From contig QAYY01000012.1 of NCBI GenBank assembly GCA_003054665.1, positions 217,679-281,678 on the forward strand: a stretch of 64,000 nt of DNA, in the 5' to 3' direction. Of this stretch, positions 18,054-27,352 are shown piece by piece. Below the pieces are notes generated by a model. That model saw only the letters and a program-made list of their open reading frames with translations, ran no database searches and was not told where the DNA came from. Made by a program: the position numbers and the translations under genes. Source of the stretch: Opitutaceae bacterium EW11 (GTDB lineage: Bacteria > Verrucomicrobiota > Verrucomicrobiia > Opitutales > Opitutaceae). Each line of letters starts with the position of its first letter. The stretch's first letter is position 1.

Positions 18054-19067
18054 ATGGACGCACCCACACTGGTCACCGGAGGCACGGGTTTTCTCGGAAG
18101 GCGTTTGGTGGAGCGCCTGCTCGCGGAGGGGCGCACGGTCGTCGTGCTGGCGCGTCGAAGTTCGCCGGAGCTGGTTGGCCGCGGGGTCCGTTTTGTCACC
18201 GCCTCTCTCGACGATTCCGAAGCCGTACGGAGCGCCTGCAGGGGCATGGAGTCTGTTTTCCACGTCGCGGCGCGGGTTGGCGTTTGGGGCCGGTACGACG
18301 AGTATTACCGCGCCAACGTGCTTGGAACGCGCGCTCTGCTCGACGGATGTCGCGCGCACGGCGTGGCGACCTTTGTTTACACCAGCACCCCGAGTGTCGT
18401 TTACAACGGGCGAGATCTCGCGGGCGCCGACGAGTCTCTGCCGCTCACGACCCGGTGTCCGGCGGCGTATCCACTCACCAAAGCCATCGCGGAGCGCGAG
18501 GTGCTCGCAGGAAACTGCCCCGAACTGCGCACCATCGCGCTCCGGCCGCACCTGATCTGGGGCGTGGGCGATCCGCATCTCGTTCCCCGCATCCTGGCTC
18601 GAGCCCGGGCTGGCAAGCTGAGGATTGTCGGTACCGGTGCGAACCGGGTCGACATGGTTCACGTAGAGAATGCCGTGGACGCGCACCTCCTCGCCGAGAA
18701 GGCCCTCCGTGAGGGCCGGCCTGCGGCTGGGAAGGCGTTTTTTGTTACGAACGGCGAACCCGTCGTGCTCTGGGATTGGGTCAACGCCCTGCTTAGGTCG
18801 GTTGGCGACAAGCCGATCGAGAGGAAGATATCCCTTCGGGCGGCTGTTTCTGTTGGAGCAGCCTGCGAACTCCTCTGGCGCGGATTTCGGTTGAAGGGCG
18901 AGCCGCCGATGACGCGCTTCGTAGCCGCCGAACTCGCGAAGGATCACTGGTTCAATATCGACGCTGCGCGCCGCGATCTCGGCTATGCAGCGCGCATCAC
19001 GATGGAGACGGGGACGCGCGAACTGGTGGACTGGCTGAAGTCGCAGCCTCTCGCTTCCGGCGGCTGA
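18054..19067 (+). CDS. oleD: OleD-like 2-alkyl-3-ketoalkanoate reductase (extended SDR)
   Basis: NAD(P)-dependent reductase of the extended short-chain dehydrogenase family, 337 residues. It has an N-terminal dinucleotide motif TGGTGFLG (about 8-15), HVAARVGVWG, a YTSTPSVVYNG strand carrying the catalytic Ser/Thr, and the catalytic Tyr and Lys in AAYPLTKA (Tyr 139, Lys 143). The PSVVYNG and CPAAYPLTKA blocks and its position directly after oleC support OleD, which reduces the OleA condensation product before OleC acts. A general 3-beta-hydroxysteroid-dehydrogenase-like role remains possible. Confidence 0.85.
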   Translation: MDAPTLVTGGTGFLGRRLVERLLAEGRTVVVLARRSSPELVGRGVRFVTASLDDSEAVRSACRGMESVFHVAARVGVWGRYDEYYRANVLGTRALLDGCRAHGVATFVYTSTPSVVYNGRDLAGADESLPLTTRCPAAYPLTKAIAEREVLAGNCPELRTIALRPHLIWGVGDPHLVPRILARARAGKLRIVGTGANRVDMVHVENAVDAHLLAEKALREGRPAAGKAFFVTNGEPVVLWDWVNALLRSVGDKPIERKISLRAAVSVGAACELLWRGFRLKGEPPMTRFVAAELAKDHWFNIDAARRDLGYAARITMETGTRELVDWLKSQPLASGG

Positions 19068-19106
19068 ACGGAGTTCGGGACTCCTTGGCGGGCGTCGCGC
19101 TTCGGG

Positions 19107-22100
19107 TCACCACGCCACCACGTTGTTCATCCGCGTGATTTCCTCGAATCGCGCGTCGGGGTTGAGTGTGACGGTACCGTGCTCGTGCGCTGTGCCTTCC
19201 GGCAGCCGGATCTCGATTTCGCGAACGCGCGGCTGAAGGTCGGACGGGGCTTCCAAGGCGGGTATGTCGGCAGTGCCAACCAGCTTGCCGTCGGACGTGG
19301 CAGCCACGACCCGAGAGGCCGGCGTCGGCTTCGCCCCGAGACTGTGCACGCGAAGGTGTAGTGCGCCATCGGTTACCGTGACGTCGTCTTTCGAGATCCC
19401 CAGATCGGGTCTGCTTTCGGTGGGCGCGCCGGCGCCGATGCGTTTGAAGACGAGCACGGTGGTGGCTCGTGGCGGGAACGTCAGGGTCACGGAACGGGAC
19501 CGCTCGAACAACGCGGTGCGGGTGACGATGTCCTTGTCTGCGGTGTCCTTTCCGGTGGTATCCACGCCCTGGGTATACTCCCAGGTGCCCGCTTCAACGC
19601 CCCAGCCGGTCATGTCCGCACTGACGGGTTCGGTATCGAGGTTGAAGGCGATCACCTTGAATTCCTCGGGAGTCGCAACCGGGATGAGGATCCCGAGGCT
19701 CTGCTCGGTTGCTGGCGCGTGAAAACGCCAGCTGACGACATGGCCGGGTATCAGGGCGTTGCGTACAAGGGCGATTCCGCCCAGCCGCGCTCGCTGGATC
19801 TCCGCGGTGGGCACCGAGACCCGGTCGATCCAAAGACTGCCCTCGGTGTTGATATAGTCGGTCAGGGCGATTCGCTCCAACTGACGGCCGTAGAGGTCTT
19901 CGAGGTACTTTTTGTCCCCCGAGAGCTGCCACTCGAAGTGCGAGGCATCCGTGTCGCGGCCGTCGTTGCCGCGGCTGCGCGGCCCACGGACATCGCCGCG
20001 CGCCCGGCTTTCGAGAGGACGCGTGTCGTTGCGGAGGTTGTCGCGCGACGCCCACTCCTTTCGGAGTTGCAGCTGATCGATCGCGTCCGCGTTGATCGCC
20101 GCGATCGCCTGCGGCCCTTGGTCGAAGAAGGGATCGAGGTACTTTCTGTCACCAGTCCATCGATACGCCTCCCAGAATACGTGCCAGGGAAAATAGAACC
20201 GGCCCGAATCGACATCCTGATCGTCGGAAAAATGAATCGCCTTCGGCAAACCCACGCGCCCGTCGCTTCGGACCTTTCGGTGGGCGATCAGTCCATCCGC
20301 GAGTTCCAGGCTCGCCTTCCGGAAGACCGGCGCGCCGTTGTAGTCGGCCAGCAGCATTCCTGGCTGCAGCACCAGGTAGGAGTATCCCTTCGCGTAGCCC
20401 CACACGCTGTCTTCGGCGATGCGGCTTCCGCTGTAGTAGGAGGATCGAATATGCCGGTGTCCGGCTCGGTTGATTCCGGTGATGCCGATGACACCGCGTG
20501 CGGTTGCCATCGCCCGCTCCAGCTGGAGCGGATTGCCGTAGTCGAGGATCAGATTCTGGCTGAGAGCATTGATGCCTTCCTCGTAGCTGTGAAGCTCGTC
20601 GGTCTGGATCGTGGGGAGCCCGTTCGTGAACATCCCGTTCGCGAATGCCGCCTCGAGCAGGCGGTGGAGCGAGGATTGGATCTTCTCCGGCTCCGCACCC
20701 ATCAGCGCGAGACCGGGCCACAGGTTGAGCAGGTCCGTGTCGTCGGAAATGCCGCCCCCGAATTCGCCGTTCTCGATCTGGCGGTGGTCGATGTACCACA
20801 GGACGAATCGTTTCGCGGCCTCGAGAACCTGGACCTGTCGATAAGCCCAGGTCGGCACGCCTTCGGGCGTCGACGGTGGTGTGTAGGGCGGTCTCGGATA
20901 CCCTCGGACCGCCGCAGCGGCGGCGTATTTGACGCCCAGCGGATGCTCGGGGTTCACCCGAAGCAGGTCCTTGATGTCGGCCTCGAAACGATTCCAGAGA
21001 TTGAAGCGGGCGTCGTGCGGATGCTCCTCGACGAGCATGGCATAGCTGTCGCGCGCCTGGGTGAAACGGTCGATTTCATGTTCGGCGCGGGCAGCTTCCT
21101 TCGGCTTGAAAACGAGCTGAAGCGATGCGCCCTCGAGCGAATGGCGCGAGAAATCCTGGCCGGCGCCGGCGACCGTGAGGTAGAGCGGCTTTCCTGGCGG
21201 AAGAATCCGGTCGCGCGTGTCGAGCCAGAGCGACACCGGCTGGCCTGGTTTGACCGAAAACGTCACGTCCAGCATGTCGCGGAGCGGCCACAACGGATCC
21301 TTCACCCGCACATTGAGGGGAAACAGCTGACCGTGCGTGGGCCTCACCTCCAGTCCCGGAAGGTGGAGGACGATTCCATCGAGGCCTCCGTCGACGCGTT
21401 CCAGATTATGGCTGTCAGAGCCACCGCCGGTCGGGATGAGGATGTGAACGATGGGGAGCGATCGCCCCGGCCCGTTCACCACATTCATGTTTCGGGGCGC
21501 GGGAGTTTCCGGTTCGGTCGGCTGCGCCACGAGAATCTGGCGTTCCTCGGGAGGGTAGCGGCCCTCGATGAACGTGAGGAGTGGGTCGATCGAGTCGTCT
21601 TCGGGATTTCCCGCCGCCAGCGTGTAGCTGAGCGTCGGCGGACCGGACGGCGGCTCGCCGGGATGAATATAGTAGGCGCCGAACTCCGCGATCGGCTCTT
21701 CCTGCGCGGCGTTTTCGAACGTCACCCTGCCTCCGGAAATGGGTGCCGAGAGTTGGTGAAACGTGATCTCCTGACCTTTGGGCCGCGTCAGTTCTGTCGT
21801 GGGTATGGCACTACCGCTGCTCCCGGCGGGCGGAGTGACGATGAGTTTTCCCCATGCCGAGCCGACGATCTCGAGATGGTTCCACGGCTCGTCGGGCAGG
21901 GTGAACGTCACCGTTTTCCCGGACAGCGAATAACAATCCCAATCGGGAAGCTGAAAGTAGTCGTTCCGACCTGGGAGTCGGGAGCGGTTGTAGACGCCGG
22001 GCCAGGTTGTCTCCCGAATGCCGTCGTTGGCTTTCCACCACCAACGCTTCAGGTCGTAGGCGTCGTGAATTTCCACTTTTCGGACGGTCACGTTTGGCGC

Positions 22101-22973
22101 CGTCAGTGGCAGGGGGGGGTTGTCAGGCCGATTCCATCCGAAGCGAAGCCACCATTCGTCGCGCCAGCGCGGCTCGCGAAGGTTTCGAGTCGGCGGCGCG
22201 GAGATTCGGGCCAAGCCCAGACCCTTGGCCAGCGTACCGATCTCCGCTGATTGAAGGGCGTGGTCGTAGATCATGACCTCGTCGATGTCGCCGCCGCGAA
22301 CGAAGTTGTAGTCACTCTGGACCTGGTGCGGAGAAATGATGCGCGAATGGGGGCCGAACTGATCGAGCGCGGCATCGTAAACGGCCGCCGTTTTGTTCTC
22401 CGCCGCGAGTTTTCCGTTGATGAAAAACTGGATCCCGGAGGTTTCGTCCCAGGCGAGTGCAAGGTGAGTCCACTCGGACGGCTTGGGGAATTCGGGTAAC
22501 GCGCAGGAGACGCGAGTACGGGCGAGATTGGCGTCGGTGACGAAGGCGTCGAATCCGTGCCCGTTGTAGTCGATGCGAAGCCACACCATGTCCCAGCTGG
22601 AGTGATCGGCGTACGCCACCCGAAAGATCGGAAAGGCAGTCGGTCCGACCGGATCGCGCGATCGCCAGAAGAACGACAGCGTGCCGCGTTGGGCATAGAT
22701 GTTGCCGGGAGCCCAATAGGAGAGGAGCTGCACGTCCGCGCAGCGGAGTCCCGGTCCCTTTGCGCCGTCGTGAATGATGCTGACCTCGGAAACGACGTTG
22801 GGCTTCGCGGTGCCGCCGGCCGAAAAATCGGCGGTGGTGCCCTGGTCGCCCGAGAGGCGAAAGAGAAGCCCGGGCTCCGGCGGCTCTGCTCCTGCGAACA
22901 AGCCTGCAGTGAGGGTGAGAAAGGCGAGGGCGAGACAATGCCCGCGTGGCGGCGCGACGAGGGGCGATACCAT
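19107..22973 (-). CDS. Very large secreted protein with N-terminal LamG-like domain, unrecognised core
   Basis: Predicted exported protein of 1288 residues. A signal peptide (LALAFLTLTAGLFAGAE) follows the Met at 22973; the frame runs upstream to 23078 without signal-like sequence. Residues about 40-260 form a concanavalin/LamG-type fold (GTLSFFWRSRDP, WTHLALAWDETSGIQFFINGKLAAEN, GDIDEVMIYDHAL). The centre (about 750-1050) is rich in Trp, Tyr and Asp with helical repeats reminiscent of alpha/alpha-toroid glycosidases or lyases (SYEEGINALSQNLILDYG, SVWGYAKGYSYL). The C-terminal 100 residues resemble a CARDB-type beta-sandwich. A polysaccharide-acting role is plausible, but I cannot name the family. 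It stands alone, convergent with oleD and downstream of the recA terminator. Confidence 0.7.
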   Translation of the reverse strand: MVSPLVAPPRGHCLALAFLTLTAGLFAGAEPPEPGLLFRLSGDQGTTADFSAGGTAKPNVVSEVSIIHDGAKGPGLRCADVQLLSYWAPGNIYAQRGTLSFFWRSRDPVGPTAFPIFRVAYADHSSWDMVWLRIDYNGHGFDAFVTDANLARTRVSCALPEFPKPSEWTHLALAWDETSGIQFFINGKLAAENKTAAVYDAALDQFGPHSRIISPHQVQSDYNFVRGGDIDEVMIYDHALQSAEIGTLAKGLGLARISAPPTRNLREPRWRDEWWLRFGWNRPDNPPLPLTAPNVTVRKVEIHDAYDLKRWWWKANDGIRETTWPGVYNRSRLPGRNDYFQLPDWDCYSLSGKTVTFTLPDEPWNHLEIVGSAWGKLIVTPPAGSSGSAIPTTELTRPKGQEITFHQLSAPISGGRVTFENAAQEEPIAEFGAYYIHPGEPPSGPPTLSYTLAAGNPEDDSIDPLLTFIEGRYPPEERQILVAQPTEPETPAPRNMNVVNGPGRSLPIVHILIPTGGGSDSHNLERVDGGLDGIVLHLPGLEVRPTHGQLFPLNVRVKDPLWPLRDMLDVTFSVKPGQPVSLWLDTRDRILPPGKPLYLTVAGAGQDFSRHSLEGASLQLVFKPKEAARAEHEIDRFTQARDSYAMLVEEHPHDARFNLWNRFEADIKDLLRVNPEHPLGVKYAAAAAVRGYPRPPYTPPSTPEGVPTWAYRQVQVLEAAKRFVLWYIDHRQIENGEFGGGISDDTDLLNLWPGLALMGAEPEKIQSSLHRLLEAAFANGMFTNGLPTIQTDELHSYEEGINALSQNLILDYGNPLQLERAMATARGVIGITGINRAGHRHIRSSYYSGSRIAEDSVWGYAKGYSYLVLQPGMLLADYNGAPVFRKASLELADGLIAHRKVRSDGRVGLPKAIHFSDDQDVDSGRFYFPWHVFWEAYRWTGDRKYLDPFFDQGPQAIAAINADAIDQLQLRKEWASRDNLRNDTRPLESRARGDVRGPRSRGNDGRDTDASHFEWQLSGDKKYLEDLYGRQLERIALTDYINTEGSLWIDRVSVPTAEIQRARLGGIALVRNALIPGHVVSWRFHAPATEQSLGILIPVATPEEFKVIAFNLDTEPVSADMTGWGVEAGTWEYTQGVDTTGKDTADKDIVTRTALFERSRSVTLTFPPRATTVLVFKRIGAGAPTESRPDLGISKDDVTVTDGALHLRVHSLGAKPTPASRVVAATSDGKLVGTADIPALEAPSDLQPRVREIEIRLPEGTAHEHGTVTLNPDARFEEITRMNNVVAW

Positions 22974-23076
22974 GGCGCAGAAGGGGTAAACGACGCGGAA
23001 ATTTAGGACAGCTGTCCGCGAGTCACCCTCTGCCGGGAACGGGCTTTCGTCAATGCGGGCCCTCGTGCGAGGGCGC

Positions 23077-23106
23077 AAAAAAAGCCGGCCCGAAAGCAGG
23101 GCCGGC
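23077..23106 (-). terminator. Rho-independent terminator after recA
   Basis: On the reverse strand a perfect 8-bp stem, GCCGGCCC (23106-23099 complement) paired with GGGCCGGC, encloses a 7-base loop and is followed by seven consecutive T (complement of 23077-23083). It begins 26 bp after the recA stop codon and separates recA from the large secreted protein gene. Confidence 0.93.
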
Positions 23107-23131
23107 TTGTGTGTTCAGAAAGCGGGTACGA

Positions 23132-24208
23132 TTATTCGGCCGGCTCTCCGCCGGTGACCGTGGCGCCGCCGGTGACGGTGACTTTTTCGAGGACAGCCTT
23201 CGTGATCTTCTCCGCGAGTTCAGGCTTTTCCTTGAACGTCTGCTTGGCTGCGTCACGCCCCTGGCCGATCAACTCGCCCTGGTACGCGATCCAGGCGCCC
23301 TTCTTTTCGAGGATCTTGTGTTCGAGCCCGAGATCGAGGACGGAGCCCGTCCGCGAAATGCCCTCGTCGTACATGATGTCGAACTCGCACTCGGTGAACG
23401 GGGGCGCGACCTTGTTTTTAACGACTTTGATCTTGGTGCGGTTGCCCACCACTTTGCCGTCTGGGGTCTTGATCTGATCCTTGCGGCGAATGTCGATGCG
23501 GACCGAGGCGAAGAACTTGAGCGCTCGGCCGCCGGGAGTCGTCTCCGGATTGCCGAACATCACGCCGATCTTTTCGCGGATCTGGTTTGTGAAGACGCAA
23601 ATGCACTTGGTCTTGCTCACGACCGCGGTGAGGCGACGCATCGCCTGGCTCATCAACCGGGCCTGTGAGCCGACGGTCGCATCCCCCATCTGACCGTCGA
23701 GCTCGGCCTTCGAGACGAGGGCCGCAACCGAGTCGATGATGATGACATCAATAGCGTTCGAGCGGATGAGCGTTTCCGCGATGTTGAGAGCGTCTTCACC
23801 TGAATCCGGCTGCGAAACCAGAAGATCGTCGAGGTTCACGCCGACCACACGGGCGTATTTCGGGTCGAGCGCGTGTTCGACGTCGATGAATGCGGCGAGG
23901 CCTCCCTGACGCTGGGCTTCCGCGATGAGGCTCAAGCAGAAAGTTGTTTTTCCGGACGACTCCGGTCCGTAGATCTCCACGATGCGGCCCTTCGGCAAGC
24001 CGCCGACTCCGAGGGCGAGATCGATCGCGAGGGAGCCGGTCGAGAGCGTCTCGACCTTCATTTTGTGCGCGTCGCCGAGACGCATGATGGAGCCTTCGCC
24101 GAACTGCTTCGTGATGGAAGAGAGGGCGAGGTCGATATTCTTGTCGCGCGGCGCTTCTTTCACGGCAGGCGCGGCGGTTGCGGTTTTAGCAGGTGCAGCT
24201 TTGGACAT
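23132..24208 (-). CDS. recA: Recombinase A
   Basis: DNA strand-exchange and SOS co-protease, 358 residues. Walker A is GPESSGKT (about 81-88), preceded by [17 protein letters not shown]; the [10 protein letters not shown] Walker B and the L1/L2 loop region ([43 protein letters not shown]) are intact. There is a short Ala/Lys-rich N-terminal extension before [15 protein letters not shown] and a Thr/Val/Gly-rich C-terminus ([15 protein letters not shown]) instead of the acidic tail of E. coli RecA. A clear terminator follows. No recX is adjacent. Confidence 0.98.
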   Translation of the reverse strand: MSKAAPAKTATAAPAVKEAPRDKNIDLALSSITKQFGEGSIMRLGDAHKMKVETLSTGSLAIDLALGVGGLPKGRIVEIYGPESSGKTTFCLSLIAEAQRQGGLAAFIDVEHALDPKYARVVGVNLDDLLVSQPDSGEDALNIAETLIRSNAIDVIIIDSVAALVSKAELDGQMGDATVGSQARLMSQAMRRLTAVVSKTKCICVFTNQIREKIGVMFGNPETTPGGRALKFFASVRIDIRRKDQIKTPDGKVVGNRTKIKVVKNKVAPPFTECEFDIMYDEGISRTGSVLDLGLEHKILEKKGAWIAYQGELIGQGRDAAKQTFKEKPELAEKITKAVLEKVTVTGGATVTGGEPAE

Positions 24209-24354
24209 GATTTTGAGAGTGAATCAACGAATGAAAAAGAGGCGCGCCACTCTGGCGCCGGGGGTCCTTCGAACCTGAACGGCGCGATTGCCGGGAAGCA
24301 AGCGCGGAGGTGTCGTGCCGAGCGACAAATCGTGAACGGGCGCGAAGGGCCGTG

Positions 24355-24720
24355 TCACGGGTGAGGCGTCGCTGCCGGCTTGAACGCTGTGGCGAAATAG
24401 ACGGCGAGAAGGATCAGCGCAAAACTCACGGCGTAGTTCCAGGTGAGCTTCTCCTTGAGCACCGCCCAGGCAAAGCCGACGAAGACCGTCAACGTGATCG
24501 CCTCTTGGATGATCTTCAGCTGGTAGCCGGTGAACGTGCCCGACATGTAACCTGCTCGGTTGGCCGGCACCATCAGGCAGTACTCGAAAAAGGCGATGCA
24601 CCAGGAGACGAGAATCACCACCGACATGGGCTTCCCTTCCAGGAACGGAAATTTCAGGTGTCCGTACCAAGCGAAGGTCATGAACACGTTGGAGGCGAAG
24701 AGGAGAAGGATCGTTTTCAT
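24355..24720 (-). CDS. DMT-superfamily small membrane protein (DUF486)
   Basis: A 121-residue membrane protein with four hydrophobic helices, of the DUF486/DMT family. The family signature is present: MTFAWYGHLK in helix 1, SWCIAFFEYCLMVPANR in helix 2, and QLKIIQEAITLTVFVGFA in helix 3. The start at 24720 (KTILLLFASNVFMTFAWYG) fits the family; the upstream in-frame extension to 24906 is not membrane-like. Function is unknown; a small-molecule exporter role is only suggested by the superfamily. Confidence 0.9.
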   Translation of the reverse strand: MKTILLLFASNVFMTFAWYGHLKFPFLEGKPMSVVILVSWCIAFFEYCLMVPANRAGYMSGTFTGYQLKIIQEAITLTVFVGFAWAVLKEKLTWNYAVSFALILLAVYFATAFKPAATPHP

Positions 24721-24906
24721 GCTGAAACCGCTGCGGGCGGGCTGCGGCAAGGCATCGATCATTCGGGGTGCTGGAATTGAAGATCGAGAGAAAACGAGCC
24801 AACCCGCCTTCGGGACTTGGTGAGAGAACAACGAATGATGGCCCGCAGTCCCTTCCCTATACTGAGTGCGTTCTCTCGTCACACGTCCTTCGGCTGTCTC
24901 TCCCAC

Positions 24907-25443
24907 CTAGCGGGTGCCGCTTGTGCGCGACTGATTCACGAGCGTCGCTTCTGCGTGCTCGAACGGCTCCACGTGGAGCTCCCATTGCTCCGTATCGTGC
25001 AGTAGCATGTGCCCGGGCTCGCGATCGTTCACGCCCTCGAAGGGAGCGAACGGACGAGTGGCAAAGCAGGAGTCCTTGACCTCTCGAAAGAGCGTGCGGG
25101 GGAAATCCTGATTGGGAAGGATCACCTTCACGACACCGTCGCTCGCCCAGGCCACGCCTTGGGCGGCCCAGTAGCCGATCCAGCGCGGCGGTTCGTAGCT
25201 CTCGGCTCCAGGCTGATAGCGCGTCCAATCGATCCGGGGCGCTATTTGCTGGAAGATTCTCAGGAGCTCCGGATCCGACGGTTTCTGCACGGCGAGTCGA
25301 ACGGTTCGAGTGAAGCCGACTTCGTCGAGAAATGCGCGCGGGAGAAAACGTGGTATTTTCAAACGACGGGTGGCGGGCTCCGACCATCGTTGCCCGCCCT
25401 CGTCTCCAATGCCTCGTTCAGCGGGCGCGTCAACTAGAAACAT
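24907..25443 (-). CDS. Hypothetical protein
   Basis: Predicted soluble protein of 178 residues from the Met at 25443. I do not recognise a family. It contains FLPRAFLDEVGFTRTVRLAV, a Trp/Tyr-rich centre (IDWTRYQPGA, PPRWIGYWAAQGVAWASDG) and a C-terminal block with HMLLHDTEQWELHVEPFEHA. There is no signal peptide or membrane segment. The HDTEQWELHVEPF region could be a small fold with paired acidic and His residues, but no catalytic motif is clear. The start is uncertain (the frame continues to 25563). Confidence 0.6.
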   Translation of the reverse strand: MFLVDAPAERGIGDEGGQRWSEPATRRLKIPRFLPRAFLDEVGFTRTVRLAVQKPSDPELLRIFQQIAPRIDWTRYQPGAESYEPPRWIGYWAAQGVAWASDGVVKVILPNQDFPRTLFREVKDSCFATRPFAPFEGVNDREPGHMLLHDTEQWELHVEPFEHAEATLVNQSRTSGTR

Positions 25444-25496
25444 TGACAAACGCCAACTGCTGCAACCGGCTGGCCAAGCCAGCCGATGCGCCGCCG

Positions 25497-26048
25497 CTAT
25501 TCGGATTTCTCCTGAACGCTGACCACGATTTTGCCCGAGCGAGGCAGTTTGGTCACCAGGCACTCACGATCGGCGCGCTTCTTGCGCGGAGTATAAAGCA
25601 TCCACGCACGCCGCGCTTTGTTAGCCTCGTCCGGATCCGTGAAGGAAAGCTGTGAGCCCTGCTCGAGTTGGACGGCGTAGTATTTGTAGCGGCCGTGCTC
25701 GCGCCAATCGCCTTCGAGGACGACGTCCGGCTTGTCTTCGTTTTCCTTTCGCGGAATGAGCAGCCACACGTCCGGCAGGGTCTGCCGCACGTGAAGACGC
25801 ATCTTGAGCCGGTGACGATCGCAGTAGCGTCGGAAAAGTTTGAAGAACGTCGGATACTCTTTGAGCGAATGAATCCCGATCGTCTGCCCCTTCGCGAGCG
25901 CCTCCACGTAATACTGCTTGTTGGGCTTGATGGGTGCGTTCCGGTCGACAACCGGGAAATCCAGGTACTCGTGCGAGGAAGACTGGCTGACTTTCGGAAG
26001 CGAGAGGGTTGACGAGTTCTTTTTCGAGGCGCGCGAGGTGGAGGGCAT
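25497..26048 (-). CDS. Hypothetical basic protein
   Basis: A 183-residue protein with a Ser/Lys-rich disordered N-terminus (about 1-30) and a strongly basic folded remainder (SLKEYPTFFKLFRRYCDRHRLKMRLHVRQTLPDVWLLIPRKENEDK). It has no membrane segment or recognised motif. The charge suggests nucleic acid or ribosome contact, which is speculation. It is separated from the previous gene by about 50 bp on the same strand, and an inverted repeat with a TTGACA lies 27-65 bp upstream of its start. Confidence 0.6.
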   Translation of the reverse strand: MPSTSRASKKNSSTLSLPKVSQSSSHEYLDFPVVDRNAPIKPNKQYYVEALAKGQTIGIHSLKEYPTFFKLFRRYCDRHRLKMRLHVRQTLPDVWLLIPRKENEDKPDVVLEGDWREHGRYKYYAVQLEQGSQLSFTDPDEANKARRAWMLYTPRKKRADRECLVTKLPRSGKIVVSVQEKSE

Positions 26049-26432
26049 GGCTCAACGGTTGATCAAGGATTCTCGTTTTCGCAAACCCATGGCGGGTGCG
26101 AAAACATTGTCAAGGTGCAGTTGCGATAAAGTGCTCTATTGCCGCGGTCTTCCGCCATGCACCGAACCAGGAGCTTTCAGAAAACAGCGTTCCATGCATC
26201 GGCTGCCGTGCTTGTTAGTCGAGCGTGGAGCCAGCCCTCCGAAATCCTGAGGCGCGGCGGAAAATTGCAGACGTCCTTCTTTGCCGTCGAATGTCGGCTG
26301 CGCAAGCACAAGCATGCAACCAAGTACACTTTTCTCGGAGTCGGAATAAAGTGACAGTCAAGTCCACAGCCCAGATAATGTGGGTAGTCTGACGGACACT
26401 ACGCGCTGCGGAAGCCTTTCCTCCAGAGGGAC
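26049..26432. other. Non-coding gap of about 380 bp
   Basis: Apart from the inverted repeat and possible -35 element near 26075-26113 I see no gene, RNA or mobile element here. The base composition is slightly more AT-rich near 26260-26380 than in the flanking genes, consistent with promoter-containing intergenic DNA, but I cannot assign a precise start site. Confidence 0.5.
26075..26113 (-). promoter_or_regulatory. Inverted repeat overlapping a possible promoter
   Basis: GTTTTCGCA at 26075-26083 and its perfect complement TGCGAAAAC at 26097-26105 are separated by 13 bp. On the reverse strand a TTGACA (26113-26108) lies 2 bp before the repeat, so a -35 box followed by an operator is a reasonable reading for the hypothetical gene starting at 26048. 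No good -10 is seen, and a hairpin role in the RNA is also possible. Confidence 0.4.
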
Positions 26433-27332
26433 TCAGCCTTTTAGTGCTCCGGCGGTGACGCCTTTGACCAGGTGCTTCTGCAGGACGAGATAGATGAGGA
26501 GTATCGGTATCGTGACTACCACCACGCCCGCGAAGAGGATCCCGTAGTCGGAGCGGTACTGCGCCGTGAGGGATAGATTAGCCAGGCCCAGTGGGAGTGT
26601 TCGCACGCTCTCAGTGGGCGATCCAGAGGTGAACATGAAGGCGAAGAAGTATTCCTTCCAGATGCCGATGAATTGGAAAATCGCTACGGTGATGAGTCCG
26701 GGTTTGGCTAGAGGCAGCATGACGCGCCAGAAAGCACTGGCCTCGGTGCAACCGTCGACGACGGCCGCCTCGTAGAGCGATTTTGGCAGAGCCCTGAAGA
26801 AATTGGCCAAGATGAAGACCGCGAACGGTAGGCCGTTGGCCACATAGACCAGGATGAGCCCGGCCCGTGAGTTGAGTAGTCCCAAGCCACGCAGTTCGAA
26901 AAACAGCGGTACGATGCTGAGTTGCACGGGGATCATGAGGCCGGCGAGGAACAGCCAATAGAGGAGCTTTCCGAGGGGATGATAGAATCGACTCAGCGCG
27001 TAAGCCGCCATGGATCCCAGGGCGAGGATGCCTGCAACCGAGACGGTGGTGACAAGAACGCTGTTGAAGAAGTAGGAGCCGAAATGCGCTTCGCGCCACG
27101 CCCGTACATAGTTGTCCCAGGCGAGATGGTCCAACGATGGCAGCGCGAACGCGTCGCGGAAAATCGCTTCGTCCGGCTTCAGCGAACTGTACGCCACCCA
27201 CAGCATCGGAAACACGACCCAGGCTAGATAACCGGAGAGGGCGAGGAAGATGAGCGCGCCGGAGATCCGCGATCCGGGGCGAATTGCGTGGCTGACGGGG
27301 CGGAGCTGCGAAAACGGTGCGTCTGTTGCCAT
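26433..27332 (-). CDS. Carbohydrate ABC transporter permease (MalG/UgpE type)
   Basis: Inner-membrane permease of 299 residues with about six membrane helices, of the second-permease type in sugar uptake systems. The cytoplasmic coupling EAA loop is visible (YEAAVVDGCTEASAFWRVMLPLAKPG). The N-terminal pattern PMLWVAYSSLKPDEAIF and the C-terminal LQKHLVKGVTAGALKG are typical of MalG-like proteins. It lies 20 bp downstream of the fused binding-protein/permease gene. No ATPase gene is nearby, so the system probably uses a shared ATPase encoded elsewhere. Confidence 0.93.
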   Translation of the reverse strand: MATDAPFSQLRPVSHAIRPGSRISGALIFLALSGYLAWVVFPMLWVAYSSLKPDEAIFRDAFALPSLDHLAWDNYVRAWREAHFGSYFFNSVLVTTVSVAGILALGSMAAYALSRFYHPLGKLLYWLFLAGLMIPVQLSIVPLFFELRGLGLLNSRAGLILVYVANGLPFAVFILANFFRALPKSLYEAAVVDGCTEASAFWRVMLPLAKPGLITVAIFQFIGIWKEYFFAFMFTSGSPTESVRTLPLGLANLSLTAQYRSDYGILFAGVVVVTIPILLIYLVLQKHLVKGVTAGALKG

Positions 27333-27352
27333 CGGGAGAAGAGTTTCGGCAA

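Noticed and set aside
19719-22250. Forward frame of 843 codons opposite the large secreted protein
   Set aside because: The product is Arg/Val/Glu-biased with no motif, whereas the reverse frame has a signal peptide and LamG domain.
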